Part shown: piece after piece, positions 1-12,362 of the stretch
Layout of the letters: each line of letters opens with the position of its first letter
How positions within the stretch are numbered: position 1 is the first letter of the stretch
Assembly: GCA_012064415.1 (NCBI GenBank)
Contig: SSNU01000210.1
Location: 10,222 to 47,558 of the forward strand
From: Gyrodactylus bullatarudis
Taxonomy: Eukaryota > Platyhelminthes > Monogenea > Gyrodactylidea > Gyrodactylidae
Length of the DNA stretch: 37,337 nucleotides
Direction of reading: 5' to 3'
Notes under the pieces: model-generated
Seen by the model: the letters and a program-made list of their open reading frames with translations, nothing else
Told to the model about the DNA's origin: nothing
Database searches by the model: none
Position numbers and translations under genes: made by a program

Positions 1-761
1 AAATTAATTTAATCGAAAAACTACTCTCAATTTTCCTAAAATTCTCATTTTTCAATTTTCTTCAATATCTCCCAAACTGAACCCAACTTTTAGAATCTGA
101 GACCAGATTTGTAATCAGCGTGAAATTTTGGATCAAAAACAAATGGATCTTACCCTATTACTTTTTTGGAAATTTTTGTAATTAGTAATTTGTGTTATTA
201 GTAATAATTTTCTACTAATAAATAATTATAATTATACATATAATATGTAATTAATATAGTCTATAAATCATAAGTAAAATAGTTATGTTGCTAATTTTGT
301 TGGAAATGAACCAGGGCATCCAAAAATATGCTCTTTCTTTCGGAATATATTCTCAAAAATATTCTATAAGAGAAAATATGCTAGAAAATTAATGAAAATT
401 ATCAAAGAATGCTTTATTTTAAATATCTAATCAGTTGTTGATAAAGAAATAAAAGACTAATCACCAACACAAGTTTATCTGATTAATTTTTTGTGGCTCT
501 TCTTTATAGTAATTTAATAAAATATAGAATTTATAAACATTAATAGAGAATAGAATCTTTACAGCCTATGGAAATTATGATTTGTTTCATCATCAAACCA
601 TTCTGTCTCCCCCATAGTTAGTCCTTTTTATCTTTTTATATCAGCCTTATTTTATCATTGTAAGATTACATGTCTTCTTATACACCTATCCCATTATTTA
701 AGATAAAACGATAGTTTGACGTAAATTTAAGAAAATTGTATTAAATTATAGAAAAACTTAC
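1..761. other. Intronic or intergenic stretch at the left edge, with one hAT-like end motif
   Basis: I found no convincing exon here. The teneurin exon ending at 762 finishes in phase 0 with a good donor, so this stretch is probably intron before exons outside the window. At 312-328 there is a string starting CAGGGCATCC that closely resembles the hAT terminus at 37075 (TAGGGCATCA). No partner end was found on this side, so it may be a solo or decayed element end. A 22-codon minus-strand open stretch near 549-624 matches nothing I know. Confidence 0.4.
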
Positions 762-3700
762 TGCATTTTTACGTATATCTGACATAATTACTTCTCCAAA
801 TGTAGTAGTATATATCATTCTATTGAGTTTGAGATCATTAATTAAATATTCATTTTCTTTTGAAGTATCAAAAGATATGTCTATGTATGAGTCCTCGTCA
901 TTTTGAACGATAATTTTATTATTTTTGAAAAGTATTAGTTTGCCTTGCGTGGTGAAGGAAAAACCAGTAATACTTTCAGATTTGTTTGATTCTTCATCAC
1001 ACTTTGAATATGGTGTTATGATTTGGCTGACAACTTGAGATTCTTGGTGGAATCTGTATATCTGTGTATATATGTGGTATTTAGTCTTAATTTATCTTTT
1101 TATTACTAGAAAAAAGCAATAGTTCTTACTTTAAGTTCCAAATATTTCTTAGAATATAACACTTTTATCATTACTATTTCAATATACTATCTAATTTGCG
1201 ATAAAATTAATAAAACATCTATCGATAGTATCAATTAGGTATTATTTTGATTGCTGATCAATAGATCACCAGAAAACTGGCAAACATAAAACTAAAGATT
1301 TATAATTTAATTTTGTGACTGAAAAATTCTCTAAGGAATAGAAACTAGTTATAAATCATAAAAATTCAAATTTCATGAAAAAACAACATTACTCACTTCT
1401 CCATCCATAAGAAAATATAGAGAATTATCGATTTGATTGAATTCAAGACTTGTGACTTTTTTGAGGGTCATTTCAAAGCCAAGTTGTGATAATTTACACT
1501 GATTTTTTTCCTGTTCCTTATTCTGACAGCCAATAACGCATTTTAGCCGGTCAGAATTGTCAGTAGTATAACCCTCATATGCGTTTAGAAAATATTGCCA
1601 TATTTTATTATTTTCAAAATAAAATAATTTTGCCTTTATAAAAAAATAAACAGAATGAAAATGAGATAGTAGGGTTTTATAAAAATTACTCACATCAGCA
1701 GATACTGATACGACGGTTGGATTTTCAAGGGATATTTTAAGGCAATCATTTCGCTCATTAAGAATATCATGACAGCCTTCACCAATCAAAGTCTGATATC
1801 TTTTGTTATTATTTAATCCACCAATCCAATCTATCCTGTTTAAGTCGAACATGAGAATCGATTTTGAAGATTGGTCTGTTAGAATTAATTTCTGATTTCC
1901 ATCATACATTGAAGAAGGGGTTATAGTTGAGAAAATATCTGAATTTTCTTCTAGATTCAAGAAGTCTAATCTGCACTCTCCAACTTTCTGAAATGGTTTC
2001 TCTTCTAACTTAGATGAGTAAAACTGGAATCCATTTGATTTTTCTTGATTTTTAGGATTATTGACTCCAACTTCTCTACTATTTGAACTTTTGTATTTTA
2101 TTATTTTTTTTGTAGTAACAACAAAGAGTTCATAAAAATCATTTCCAACAATTGCTTTGATTAAGCCTTCGCTAAAATCGATTGCTTCAATAACATCAAT
2201 TACCCAAGGCTTGACTTTTGAATCTTTCAAGTTGACAATTTCGCCATTACCCCTTCGAAATATTTTTAAAAATTTTATAAATACCACAAATTAAACAAAT
2301 AACTTACTTATAAATAAACCCATGATTGTATGAATAAAACTGGTATTTATCGAACTGCCAATTAGATGATGATGGCAAATTCATCGATGATGGTGTAAGA
2401 ATATCAAATCCATTTACAAAAGAATTCTTAATCTCCCAGAATACACTTGAAGATGAACAGTTCTTGTATTTGAATCCGACCGAAACTGAATTATAAAATC
2501 AAGATGTGGAAATTCTATTTCAAATTCTAACTTACTTTTTATAGGAACTGGACCAAACACTGGTCTTCCATAAACATCCATTTTGTCCCAGAAGAATTCT
2601 ACGTGTAAATTATCCTCTGGTTCAAATCTACGAACACTCCTTCTTCCAGCTACATCAATAACTAGATGAACTTCTGTCATTATTGACCTAACAGTGGTTT
2701 CAAAGTAATTCTTATTTTCTATCAGAGAAATAAAAAGTTTCAATTGTGCAGCCAAATTTCTTTCAGAATTAAAAGTAAGTTTGATATCAGCAAATTCGAT
2801 TGGGATGGTAATTTTTAGATAATGATTTTGTGAGCAAACATTTTCATCTTCCATTGGGTTGAAAACACATTTAGTATGAGGATCTCGATTGACAATAATT
2901 TTAGGTCCGAAACCAAAATAAACAGGGTCGTGATAACGACATGATATAGAATTTTTACTTTCTGTAAGATAGTTTTGAGTATTCAAATCGTGATGAATAG
3001 CAGAGTTGGCTATGAAAGCTCTTCGACCATAGTTGATTGAAATAAAATTCTTTTGATTAATACGATCGATTATATAGATATCTCCTATGTTGAAAATTTC
3101 ATTTATAGGCACATAGCCTGTGATAAATGCAGAAAATTGTTCTGAAGGAAATCTCACAATGTCAAGACCAATTACTCTGCCACCATTGACAATAAAATCG
3201 AAACTAAAAAAAAGAACGAGTCTATCAAAGAAAATTTTATAACAGTTGTGAACTAACTTTCCATTTTCATCAGTAACAACAAAACCCAACTTTAAATTCA
3301 ATCTATCAGATATTCGGCATGATCTCAGGGGAGATCCATTCAGAGATCTAACTGTCCCTCTGATGACTGAAATAAGACTAAATAGGAAATTCAATTTAAG
3401 TCAATTATAATTGATAATAATTATTGGTAATTATTAGATTTTATTCGATTCTATAAAAACAGAGAGATTCAAAAAAAAGAAATTATTTTTCATTAGTTGC
3501 CTTATTTCCTCGAAAATATTCTGAGGTTGCTGAGTAACAAGCCCCAGCATGACTTTCAGTCAGCAACCTCAGAATATTATTTTTCAATTTGATGGTAAAA
3601 AAGATACTCATTTTCTTTTTGATAGAAACGAACCTTTTGTTATAAGGTCCAACTGAAGATTTTCTCTCTAAAAGAAAGGCGATTCTTTCGAAAAAGTCAG

Positions 3701-6700
3701 ATGCAGGAGAAGGCATTTTAGCCCGATATATAAAAACTCGAACATCACTAATGAAAGTACAAGTTTCATCAATTGAATCCCTAGTTTGACTAATATATTC
3801 ATCCAGGTTACTATTCCGTTGACAAGCGACTGTGGAACAACAATCAGGGTCATAGCAATCCATAAGACCATCTATATTATAAAGAATCTTAGATTTTACT
3901 AACTAAGGATTTCATTGAGTCATACCTGAATCATTGTCTTCATTATCATAGCAATTTATTTCTTTTGGTATTTGGCATGCAGTACCTGACCAACCTTCTT
4001 GACATTCACATGCATAGTAAGAATCAGAGCTTTTTTGGGAGTCATTTGAAGCCAAGTAAATATCAAATCCCATCTTATTCGAATCTTTACGAACACAGTG
4101 ACCATGATTCGAACATTTATCTGGACAACCATCTAAGAATATTTTAATTTTAAATAAGGTTTCTATGAAAAATGTATATGATCCTAAATCACCTAAATTG
4201 CAATATTTCCCATTCCATCCAATATCACAAATACAACCATTGGTTCTATAAACGCCATTTTTTGAGCAATCTTCTCGTCGAGATAAAGTATCTAAAAATT
4301 ATAATTTTGTATCATCAAAAAACATTATTTAAATAAAAAATATTAATTTTATTCAAAAAATTTTGAACTTTAAAATATATAAAGTAATCAAATAATATTA
4401 CAAATATAATGTTTCTTTTATTATTGACCAGAGAGAGAGAGATTTAACAAGACTCGATCAAATCATAGTAGCTGATAGTTAACGATTCCTACCTAAAATT
4501 TTTAAAAAATTATTAATTTTTGATCTTTCAGATCAAGAGTTATTTTTTATTATAAAAGATTGTAAATAAGAATGAAAATTTTGAAGAATAGAATAAAAAT
4601 ACCTGCGGTTTTAGGTTTTCTCTTTAAATCATTATTTTGAAAGGAATAATCAAATTCTGCTGATCGAAAATCGGCTTTATCGCAAGATAACCCTGTCCAG
4701 CCGTTGAAGCATCTACATTCACCAGTCGGTAGACATAATCCGTTAGAGTTACAATTATCAGAAGGGCACAATTCTGTTTATGAATAATAAATTTCATAGT
4801 ACAATGTCTAAAAAATTTACACTTACTTTTTTCGCATATTTCTCCTCCATAACCTGATTCACAAACACAGTCTCCAGAAATGCAATTTCCGTTAAAGGAA
4901 CAGTTCTTATCAATACAATCAGACCAGAATACAGAACAATCTCTTCCTTTCCACTCATGTGTGCAATTACATTTTCCATCTATGAATTCTCCATTCCCAG
5001 AACAAACTACAGGAGGCTTTTCTAAAAAGATTTTTTATGTGAACTTTAAAGATGGGTTTTTTGATCAAACTAACTGTAACTACAATCCAAACCACTAAAT
5101 CCATTCAGACAGTGACAGGTTGAATTTTCACAAATACCTTGACTGCTACAATCTTTAGGACATCCGGTTTGAAGTTCTTCAAGTTTAATTAGTAATTTAT
5201 TAAATAGTTATTATTTTTTCTCTTACTTATTTTATTAAATATTAGTTCAACCTTTTCCTTTCGAGGTCTATCATTTATCACAGAAATAAACCAGGTTCCA
5301 ATTTCAAGATAATGAAGTCTTGATGTAATTCGAGAATTCATGTTCTATGAAAAAAAATTAAATAAAAAATAGTCAAATTTGAGGATGAAGAGATCAATTA
5401 CCAGACTATTTATTTCAAATTTATGAAACAGAGCACCTTCAAGTTCCTTGTTCTTTTCAATCTCATTGGTGTCAAAATTTTCTAGACTGAGTGCATTTAT
5501 TTTGTCCATTTCGTCATAACTTATAACCGTTGGAAGAGCGTTGCGTCGCCAGAGTATTCCAATTGAAGAATCGGAATACTGTAAACTTATGTTTAGCAAA
5601 ACATGAGTTGACTGAGGAAGTGCAATTCTTCCTGTCCATCCACCAACTTCATCAAGATCAATCAAGATCTTTTCCGAAAAATCCATATTTTTAGGTGGAC
5701 TTTCAGGATCGAAAATTCCTTTAAAAATTTATTGATAGTTATACATTAAACATAGCTTTTTTCATCATTTACCAATTATATTTGGATCTTGGGCCCATTT
5801 TTGTCCCAGTCTAATTTCGAGCCATTTCACATTTTCTGAAAAAATAATCAAATAAAATTAATATTTAATATGAATATGGATTAAAATAGATTTTAAGTAA
5901 TGCAAAACTTAAATAAAAAAACGAATTACAATACGGGAGGTCAAAACCATGATATACTTATTCTCTTTAAATCTATATTAATATTAAGCTATTAATAAAA
6001 CAGCATTTAAAACAACCAAAGGTTTTCGATGATGGTGAAAAATAAAATGCTTATATGAAATACCAGTATCGATTGATTTCGATGATTCATAAATTATTTT
6101 ATGAAGAATAAGAGGATGATTAGTTTAACAATGCAGAGAATCATTTTACCTGAATAAAATATTGCAAATCCTAGGGCAACAAGAAATGAAAGGAAGCCAA
6201 CCAATAAAACCCAGTAATACCATTCACATTGGATAACGCCAAAGAAATTCATGAAATTTCTTTGATTAGAATTTCTGTGTAAACGACTTTTATCATTCTG
6301 AGAATAGTTATAATTATTGTTTGGTAACTGATTGTTCAATAAAGAGCTGTTGGGATAGTTAGAATGTGAGACATATTGAGCATTCAGTGCAGCAGCTACA
6401 GCAGCATTATTAGCAGCAGCCATTGCATAGGTACTATCGAAGTAAACATTTTGTTGGCCTCCATCCATTCTACAGTCAGCTAATGGCAAGGCAGGTAGAG
6501 GCTGTGAAGTACTTGAAATTTTTAAATCACTCTGATCGTTTAAAGAAGAATTCTCCGTTTCGTTTTTGACATCGCCAGTAGATCCAAGCAAATGACTTGA
6601 AAGGTTTTTATTTTTCAGAGAATCATTCAAATCATCAACAGCGTGTGGACGAATTGAACTATTATCAAAATTATCTTTGTTGTCAAGATTTTTCTGATTG

Positions 6701-7849
6701 ACTTTTGTGGAAAATGAGTTCTTGAGTTGATCAAGATCTTTTCCATTAGGCATAGTGAACTGAGAACTATCCTTAGGATTTCTAAATTATCATTCATTAT
6801 GATTATTATTATTATTAAAGGCTTAGTTAATTTAAACTGACCTTCGATAAGAATTATATGAATTTTCATATACACAACCTTGATTTGATGTTCGGTTGAG
6901 CATGGCTGCAGTAGCCAGGGCTGCTGCCTGTTGCTGTTGAAGCAGTGTGGCAACTTGAATTTGCTGAGCAGTTATCAATGAATCTGAATTCATTAAGCCA
7001 AGTCCAGCGAGTAATTGATTATTAGAATTCAAAGGATATTGAGGAATTTGATTAGAACAAAAATTCATTGGTTGAGAAGTACCTCGATTGTTTCGACCTA
7101 CAGTAGCGAGCCCTTGCACATAAGGACTTGCCATATTTTGAGCGAGCAGATTATTATGATTAACTGTAGCAAGAAGTTGTTGGGTTAGTTGATTATTTTG
7201 TAAAATGGATGCTTGTTGTTGTTGAAAATTTAACAAATTAATATCATTGTTGGTCACTGAAATTAATATTATATGGTATTTAGAGTTTGTTTTTAATTTA
7301 TATATTGTTGTTTTGTCTTACTGTTCATATGAGAATTGAGTTGGTTGGTCGAATTAACTTCTGAAGAATGCATAGAGCTTGATAAAGGAGTAGTAGGTCT
7401 AGGGTCAGTAGGAGGGGAAGGTATCCGAGGAGGTCCTATAGACTTGAAAGATTCGTATTGTCGAGATATCTGAGATTTTTGACGCTTGATAGGTCTTTTA
7501 ATGGAGTTAAAGTTCTTTTGAACTTCTTTCTTACAAAGAAAGAGATCATTATCGGATTCATCTATATCCCCTTGTTCGCCATCTTCACAATCAATATGTT
7601 TAATGTCATCGAGATTAGTATTGACATGCGAAGATATTGGTTTATTCATGTCTGCAAATGAAAATTAAGCCTAAAAATCTCACTATCTAATTGACTTTTA
7701 TGTTTTAATCGAGCATTTCTTGATTGAACAGAATCATCATCATGAAAACAATGAATATTTGTGCTATTCAGATTTTTGGAATTTTCTGTATTGTGTTTAA
7801 TCGGTTTTAGATTGATGTCATCTCTTTTAGTAAAATAGTTACTATTCAT
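762..7849 (-). CDS. Teneurin (Ten-m/Odz family), N-terminal half, 19 exons, C-terminus off the window
   Basis: Type II transmembrane adhesion receptor. Exons in gene order: 7849-7684, 7651-7322, 7256-6842, 6781-6150, 5835-5773, 5718-5402, 5344-5227, 5176-5081, 5021-4827, 4773-4603, 4291-4193, 4132-3926, 3871-3608, 3366-3258, 3203-2536, 2485-2308, 2252-1694, 1633-1397, 1061-762 (5124 nt, 1708 codons, open at the end). The cytoplasmic part is rich in Gln, Asn and Ala. A membrane segment lies near residues 491-513. Then come six EGF-like repeats, the DPDCC motif, the IRG and VNGG region, the YKGNGE motif and an NHL-like propeller start. EGF2 and EGF5 lack one cysteine, as in dimerising teneurins. 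Teneurins usually have eight EGF repeats; the two before the last appear absent. YD repeats and the C-terminal shell should lie beyond position 1. The start is uncertain: the first intron would be only 32 nt, and ATG at 7649 is an alternative. The exon 13 donor (3608) is the weakest junction. Confidence 0.85.
3515..3578. repeat. Perfect 19-bp inverted repeat (hairpin) in teneurin intron 13
   Basis: Arms 3515-3533 and 3560-3578 are exact reverse complements and flank a 26-nt loop. Transcribed from the gene strand, this gives a stem-loop of about 64 nt. It lies just downstream of the predicted donor at 3608, inside a 241-nt intron that is longer than most in this gene. It could be a miniature foldback element or an intronic small-RNA precursor; the sequence does not decide. 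Confidence 0.7.
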
Positions 7850-8015
7850 ACGTCATTGATTATCAGAAAATCATAGCCTATAATGTTTTTAAATGATGCG
7901 GACAACTTTAAACAAACTCACTTAATTTTTAGTTGTTTGCCTAAGAAAGTATTTTCAAAGTTTGTAAGTTGCCATAGAATAATTTGCAGCGTTAGACTTA
8001 ATAACCTTCATAAAA
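7850..8015. promoter_or_regulatory. Putative bidirectional promoter between teneurin and CUL3
   Basis: The two genes are head to head, with 166 bp between the candidate ATGs (366 bp if the teneurin starts at 7649). A CREB/ATF-like half site (TGACGTA on the minus strand) sits at about 7850-7856. No clear TATA box is visible. A shared promoter is inferred from geometry only. Confidence 0.4.
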
Positions 8016-11000
8016 ATGTCCAATCGAGGAAGAGAAAGTAGCTCTGCTTTACGCATTAAGGCTTTTCCGTCTGCTCTGGATGAAAATTTAATATCTAATA
8101 CTTGGAAACAATTAAAAGTGGCTATAATCGAAATCCAAAATAAAAATAATGGTGGACTAAGTTTTGAAGAACTCTACAGAAATGCTTACACTCTTGTTCT
8201 TCAAAAATATGGTGATAAACTTTATTTAAACACTGAAAATGTTGTGAAGGAACATGTTTGTAATATTAGAGATGATATCCTAAAAAATCTTAATAATGAC
8301 TTCGCTTCATATTTGTTCAACTCATGGAAAGATCATAAAACTGCAATGATTATGATTAGAGATATCCTTATGTACATGGACAGAGTTTACGTAGAGCAAA
8401 ACAAAATGGTTCCTGTTTTTAAGATGGGTATGAATATTTTTGTCAATATTGTTCTGAATTGTGAGCCAATAAAATCTACGCTCCAAGAAAGAGTTTTAGA
8501 ATTGATTCGCCTTGAGAGGATGGGAGAATGTATTCCCAGATCAAAGATCAGCGATATTTCCTACATGCTAGTTTCATTAGGAGTTGGAAATAATCGAGTT
8601 TATCAGGAATATTTCGAAGAACCATTTTTGCAACAGACTAAGGATTTCTATGCTTCCGAGGCGGCAGCCATGCTTGCTGAAAAAGTTAGTACTCCTGTTT
8701 TCATTCAAAGAGTTGACATGAGAATTGAAGAAGAAAAGAAAAGAGTTCATTCATACTTGGATCAATCAACAGAACCAAATCTTGTTGCTGTTCTTGAAGA
8801 TGAGCTAATTACTAAAAACTTGGCAGCTGTTGTTGATATTCCTGGCTCAGGCTTGACACACATGTTAACAAATGACAGATTAGATGAGATTACTTCTATG
8901 TACAAAATTTTAAATATGGTTCGGACAGGTCCAGACGTAATGTGCAAGGTAATCTGTGATTACTTTTCAGAACAAGGAAAAAGTATTGTTCAGGAATCTG
9001 GAGTCAATAATCCTATAAAATATATCCAAGATTTAATTCAGTTAAAATCCAAATTTGACAAAATTCTTACCGTGTCCCTTAATAATAACTCTTTATTCAA
9101 GAATAAAATCAACAAAACATTTGAAGATTTTATCAACTTGAATTCTAGATCTCCAGAATTTTTATCTCTTCTTATTGATGAAAAAATGAAAAAGGGAACT
9201 AAGGGAATGACAGACAGTGAAATTGATGGTTTATTCGATATGTGCATCGTAATATTTCGATATCTTCATGAAAAGGACGTTTTCGAGAGATACTATAAGC
9301 AACATCTTGCCAAAAGACTTCTTCTTGGAAAGAGTCAGTCAGATGAATTAGAGCGGAGCATGATTACTAAACTTCTGGTTGAGTGTGGCAGCATGTTTAC
9401 AAACAAGTTTGAAAATATGTTCCGGGACATTGCAATATCTAAGAATCTTAACGATGAATTCAGTAAGAATGAACTAAACCAAAAAACAGGCTTTGACATT
9501 AATGTCAAGGTTTTAACTGCCGGCCTTTGGCCTACAGAAAAGGAGAATAAGAAAGTCATTCTTCCTGATGAAGCAAATCAAGCATTTACGATTTATTCAA
9601 AGTAGGTTGAAATTTTATTTGAATTTCAATTCATTAATTTTTAATTCATCTTAGTTTCTATTTGGGAAAACATAATGGAAGAAAAATAATTCTTCAGGCT
9701 AATCAAGGAATCGCTGAACTAAACGCTACATTTTTTGGTAAAAATGCACCAGGTAATGTCAATGGAGGAGGAGAAACTGGAAGTACAAGCTCAGCTCCAG
9801 GAGGTCCTTCTACATCAGAATCAATTTCTAGTAAAAAGCCTTCTATTAGGGGTAAAAATCATATTCTACAAGTAAGTTATTAGTAATAACTTTTTTGTTA
9901 AATAATTGATTTGAGTTTTATAAATTGAATTCAGTTTTTATATCTCGATTCAAATCATGCAATATTTACACATCTGTCTAGGTTTCTACTTATCAAATGA
10001 TTTTTTTGATGAAATTCAATAAAAAAAATTCATTCACATTCACGGAACTTTTAAATGATACTGGGATACCCGAAAAGGATTTAATCCGTTCACTGACTTC
10101 ATTAGCGCTTGGAAAGTCAACACAAAGAATTCTAGTTAAAGAACCTAAAGGAAAATCGATAAATCCGGATGATGTTTTCACTGTCAATGAAATGTTTACA
10201 TCAGATCATCATAAAGTTAAAGTAAGTTTTAATTCCTTAAATTCTACTCTAAAATTCTAGATTTATAATCTGTATTTGTGGCGTTGTTCAAATATTTCAA
10301 ATATGAATTAATTTTGATCATCAATTGATATGATGTAATTAGTTATAAACAGGGCAGAAAATCAAGGGGCATATTTCTCGAGAAAATAGCAAAATCTCAG
10401 CATTTTCTGGCAAAAATAAATCTACAATAAGAATTTTATTTGAAATAATATCAGATATGTAGTGGGAATGTGTTAGCGAAAAAGGGGCATGTCATTTTTT
10501 AATAGAAAAATTTTCTAGGTTATCAGAAAGCTCAAAGAATAAAGAATGATACCGACTAATTCGTATTGAAATTCCATTTATCTTATCCAAAATAGCCAAA
10601 TTACTGCCATACATGATAAGCTATAACTAAGGCCTCATAAAAGTACTATTTGGTCTATTTTTACTTTAGACAAAGGACTGACTGAGTTGCAATAATCTGA
10701 ATTAGAAAATCTGCCCATCTTATCCCAATTTAAAGATAGCTGGTACTATTTCTGCACTAAATTGTTGTCCCGGTACTTTTTTGCACTATTTTTCTGAATT
10801 AAGTCTCAGAATATAGTATTCTTCAACTAGTAAACGATCAATCAAAAATTTTGATGAATGGGTAGCAGTATTTCATCGCTTAAGCTGATAGCAAGTCAAA
10901 AATTATTCCATTGAATTTAATCTTTTGTAAAATATGCCCTATAACAGTTAAATGGGGAAAAATATTTGACAAAAAATAAGAAATTTTGATGACTCAAGAT

Positions 11001-12362
11001 TTATATGCTTCTAAATTTTGCAAGAATTCACTGTGAAGTAGTATTTTTTACTCAAAATTTCTTAAATTTTCTTCAGAGTACTGTTTTCTTCTTATTTTTC
11101 AGTTTATGAAATACTATTTTTTATTTTATTTGGTACTATTTTTGAGGCCCTAGCTATAACTATAGTTTAAAACTTTGAAGTTTCTTTTAGTTTTGAACTT
11201 TTTAAAGTAAAATTTAAAAACGCTTAAATTCATCCATATTTCAGGTCTTGGTGGGAAAAAGATCTTCCCTCCCTGGAACTCCTTTAATTTACAATTATTT
11301 ATAAAATTAGAAAATAAAAAATTAAATTTGAAATATAATATTTGTATTGCCGAACTTCATCAAGAATATTTTCGTTTGGTTCTAAACTCACAAGGAAGGT
11401 TAGAGAAAACTAGCGTATATTTGAGGGATACACGTTATATTTCGCCGGGTCTTTTCAGACTCCACCGCGGTAACATTTAGATACTATTACAATCTGTAAT
11501 TACTGACAAGAAAAGTTGTGAAAAAATGAAGAGATAACGACATAGAGACAGTGAACAGCAGAAAATCGATCAGTTTATGAAAAGACAGAAATAATTAGTT
11601 ATGAGCAGAGTTTTCACGTTGTCAACTCTCTTCCTCCCCTAGTGAGGGCTAAAATACTATCACGAAATGGACCAATGGAAGCCAGGAAATATTTTGCATT
11701 GTAATAGTATTAATATTTAAATGTTACCGGGGTAGAGTCTGAAGAGACCCGGGGAAATATAACTTGAATATACTCTAGTTTTCTCTAACCTTCCTTTGAG
11801 TGTAGAACCAAACAAAAAAATTAAATTGTACTACATTTCTCTTTTGTATCTGAAAAAAATCTCCACAAAATTGAAAAAATTTCATAGGGTAGAAAATTTT
11901 TATATCAATCTCTATCTAACAATATCATTCCTCTTTAAGATTTAGAAATTTTTCAATATTCAACTATAACTAAATACAATTTCAATTAACCGAAAAGTGA
12001 CTGAAATTTCTAATGTCTCATTTTAAAATATTTTCTCATATTTTTATGTTAATATTTTTCTTTTAAATTAAAATATTTAGGTTCTCAATATTACAATGAA
12101 AGAATCTGAACCTGAACGAACAAAAACATTAATTGCAATCGATGAAAACAGACGATATGTTATTGAAGCCACAATTGTGAGAATAATGAAAACCCGTAAA
12201 ACTCTTGAACATAATCAATTACTCGCTGAAGTGATAGAACAATTAAGTCAACGTTTCCAACCTACCCCACTTTTGATAAAATCGAGGATAGAATCATTGC
12301 TAGAAAGAAATTATCTTGCTCGTTCTGAAAGTGACAGAAAGATCTATAATTATATCAGTTAG
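8016..12362 (+). CDS. CUL3: Cullin-3, E3 ubiquitin ligase scaffold, 4 exons
   Basis: Scaffold of CRL3 ubiquitin ligases: its N-terminal repeats bind BTB adaptors and its C-terminal part binds RBX1. Exons: 8016-9601, 9655-9871, 9982-10221, 12081-12362. They encode 774 residues, close to the usual 768. The N-terminus has the MSN start and the GLSFEELYRNAYT stretch typical of CUL3. The cullin homology region carries FERYYKQHLAKRLL. The tail ends in a winged helix with the neddylation motif IVRIMK, whose acceptor lysine is about residue 718, and a final LARSESDRKIYNYIS. A Gly/Ser-rich insert near residues 555-580 is looser than in relatives. Introns are 53, 110 and 1859 nt; the last holds two mobile-element derivatives (10620-11160 and 11374-11813). 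A polyadenylation signal lies at 12494-12499. The gene looks intact. Confidence 0.96.
10620..11160. mobile_element. Non-autonomous hAT-type element in CUL3 intron 3
   Basis: A perfect 8-bp target duplication GCTATAAC occurs at 10620-10627 and 11153-11160. The element between them (10628-11152, 525 bp) has short inverted ends, TAAGGCCTCA on the left and TAGGGCCTCA read inward from the right. The motif GTACTATTT or a close variant recurs near both ends (about 10643, 10742, 10773 and 11131), as transposase-binding repeats often do. No transposase ORF remains. The 8-bp duplication and the TA(R)GG ends point to the hAT superfamily. Confidence 0.8.
11374..11813. mobile_element. Foldback/MITE-like element with about 120-bp inverted arms in CUL3 intron 3
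   Basis: Left arm 11374-11493 and right arm 11698-11813 are inverted copies, by eye roughly 85% identical, around a 204-nt spacer. Shared blocks include GTTTGGTTCTA, GGAAGGTTAGAGAAAACTAG and CGGTAACATTTA. No ORF lies inside and I could not define a clean target duplication, so the superfamily is unknown. A related string (GTCTGAAGAGA followed by CCGG) recurs near 17957-17975. Confidence 0.7.

Noticed and set aside
4133..4192. Reading straight through teneurin intron 11, which is open in frame on the minus strand
   Set aside because: Removing the 60-nt segment joins two EGF repeats cleanly with good GT and AG sites; retention would add hydrophobic residues between repeats. Retention remains possible but less likely.
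8762..9559. Three minus-strand ORFs of 61-74 codons inside CUL3 exon 1
   Set aside because: Antisense shadows of a conserved coding exon, without their own motifs.
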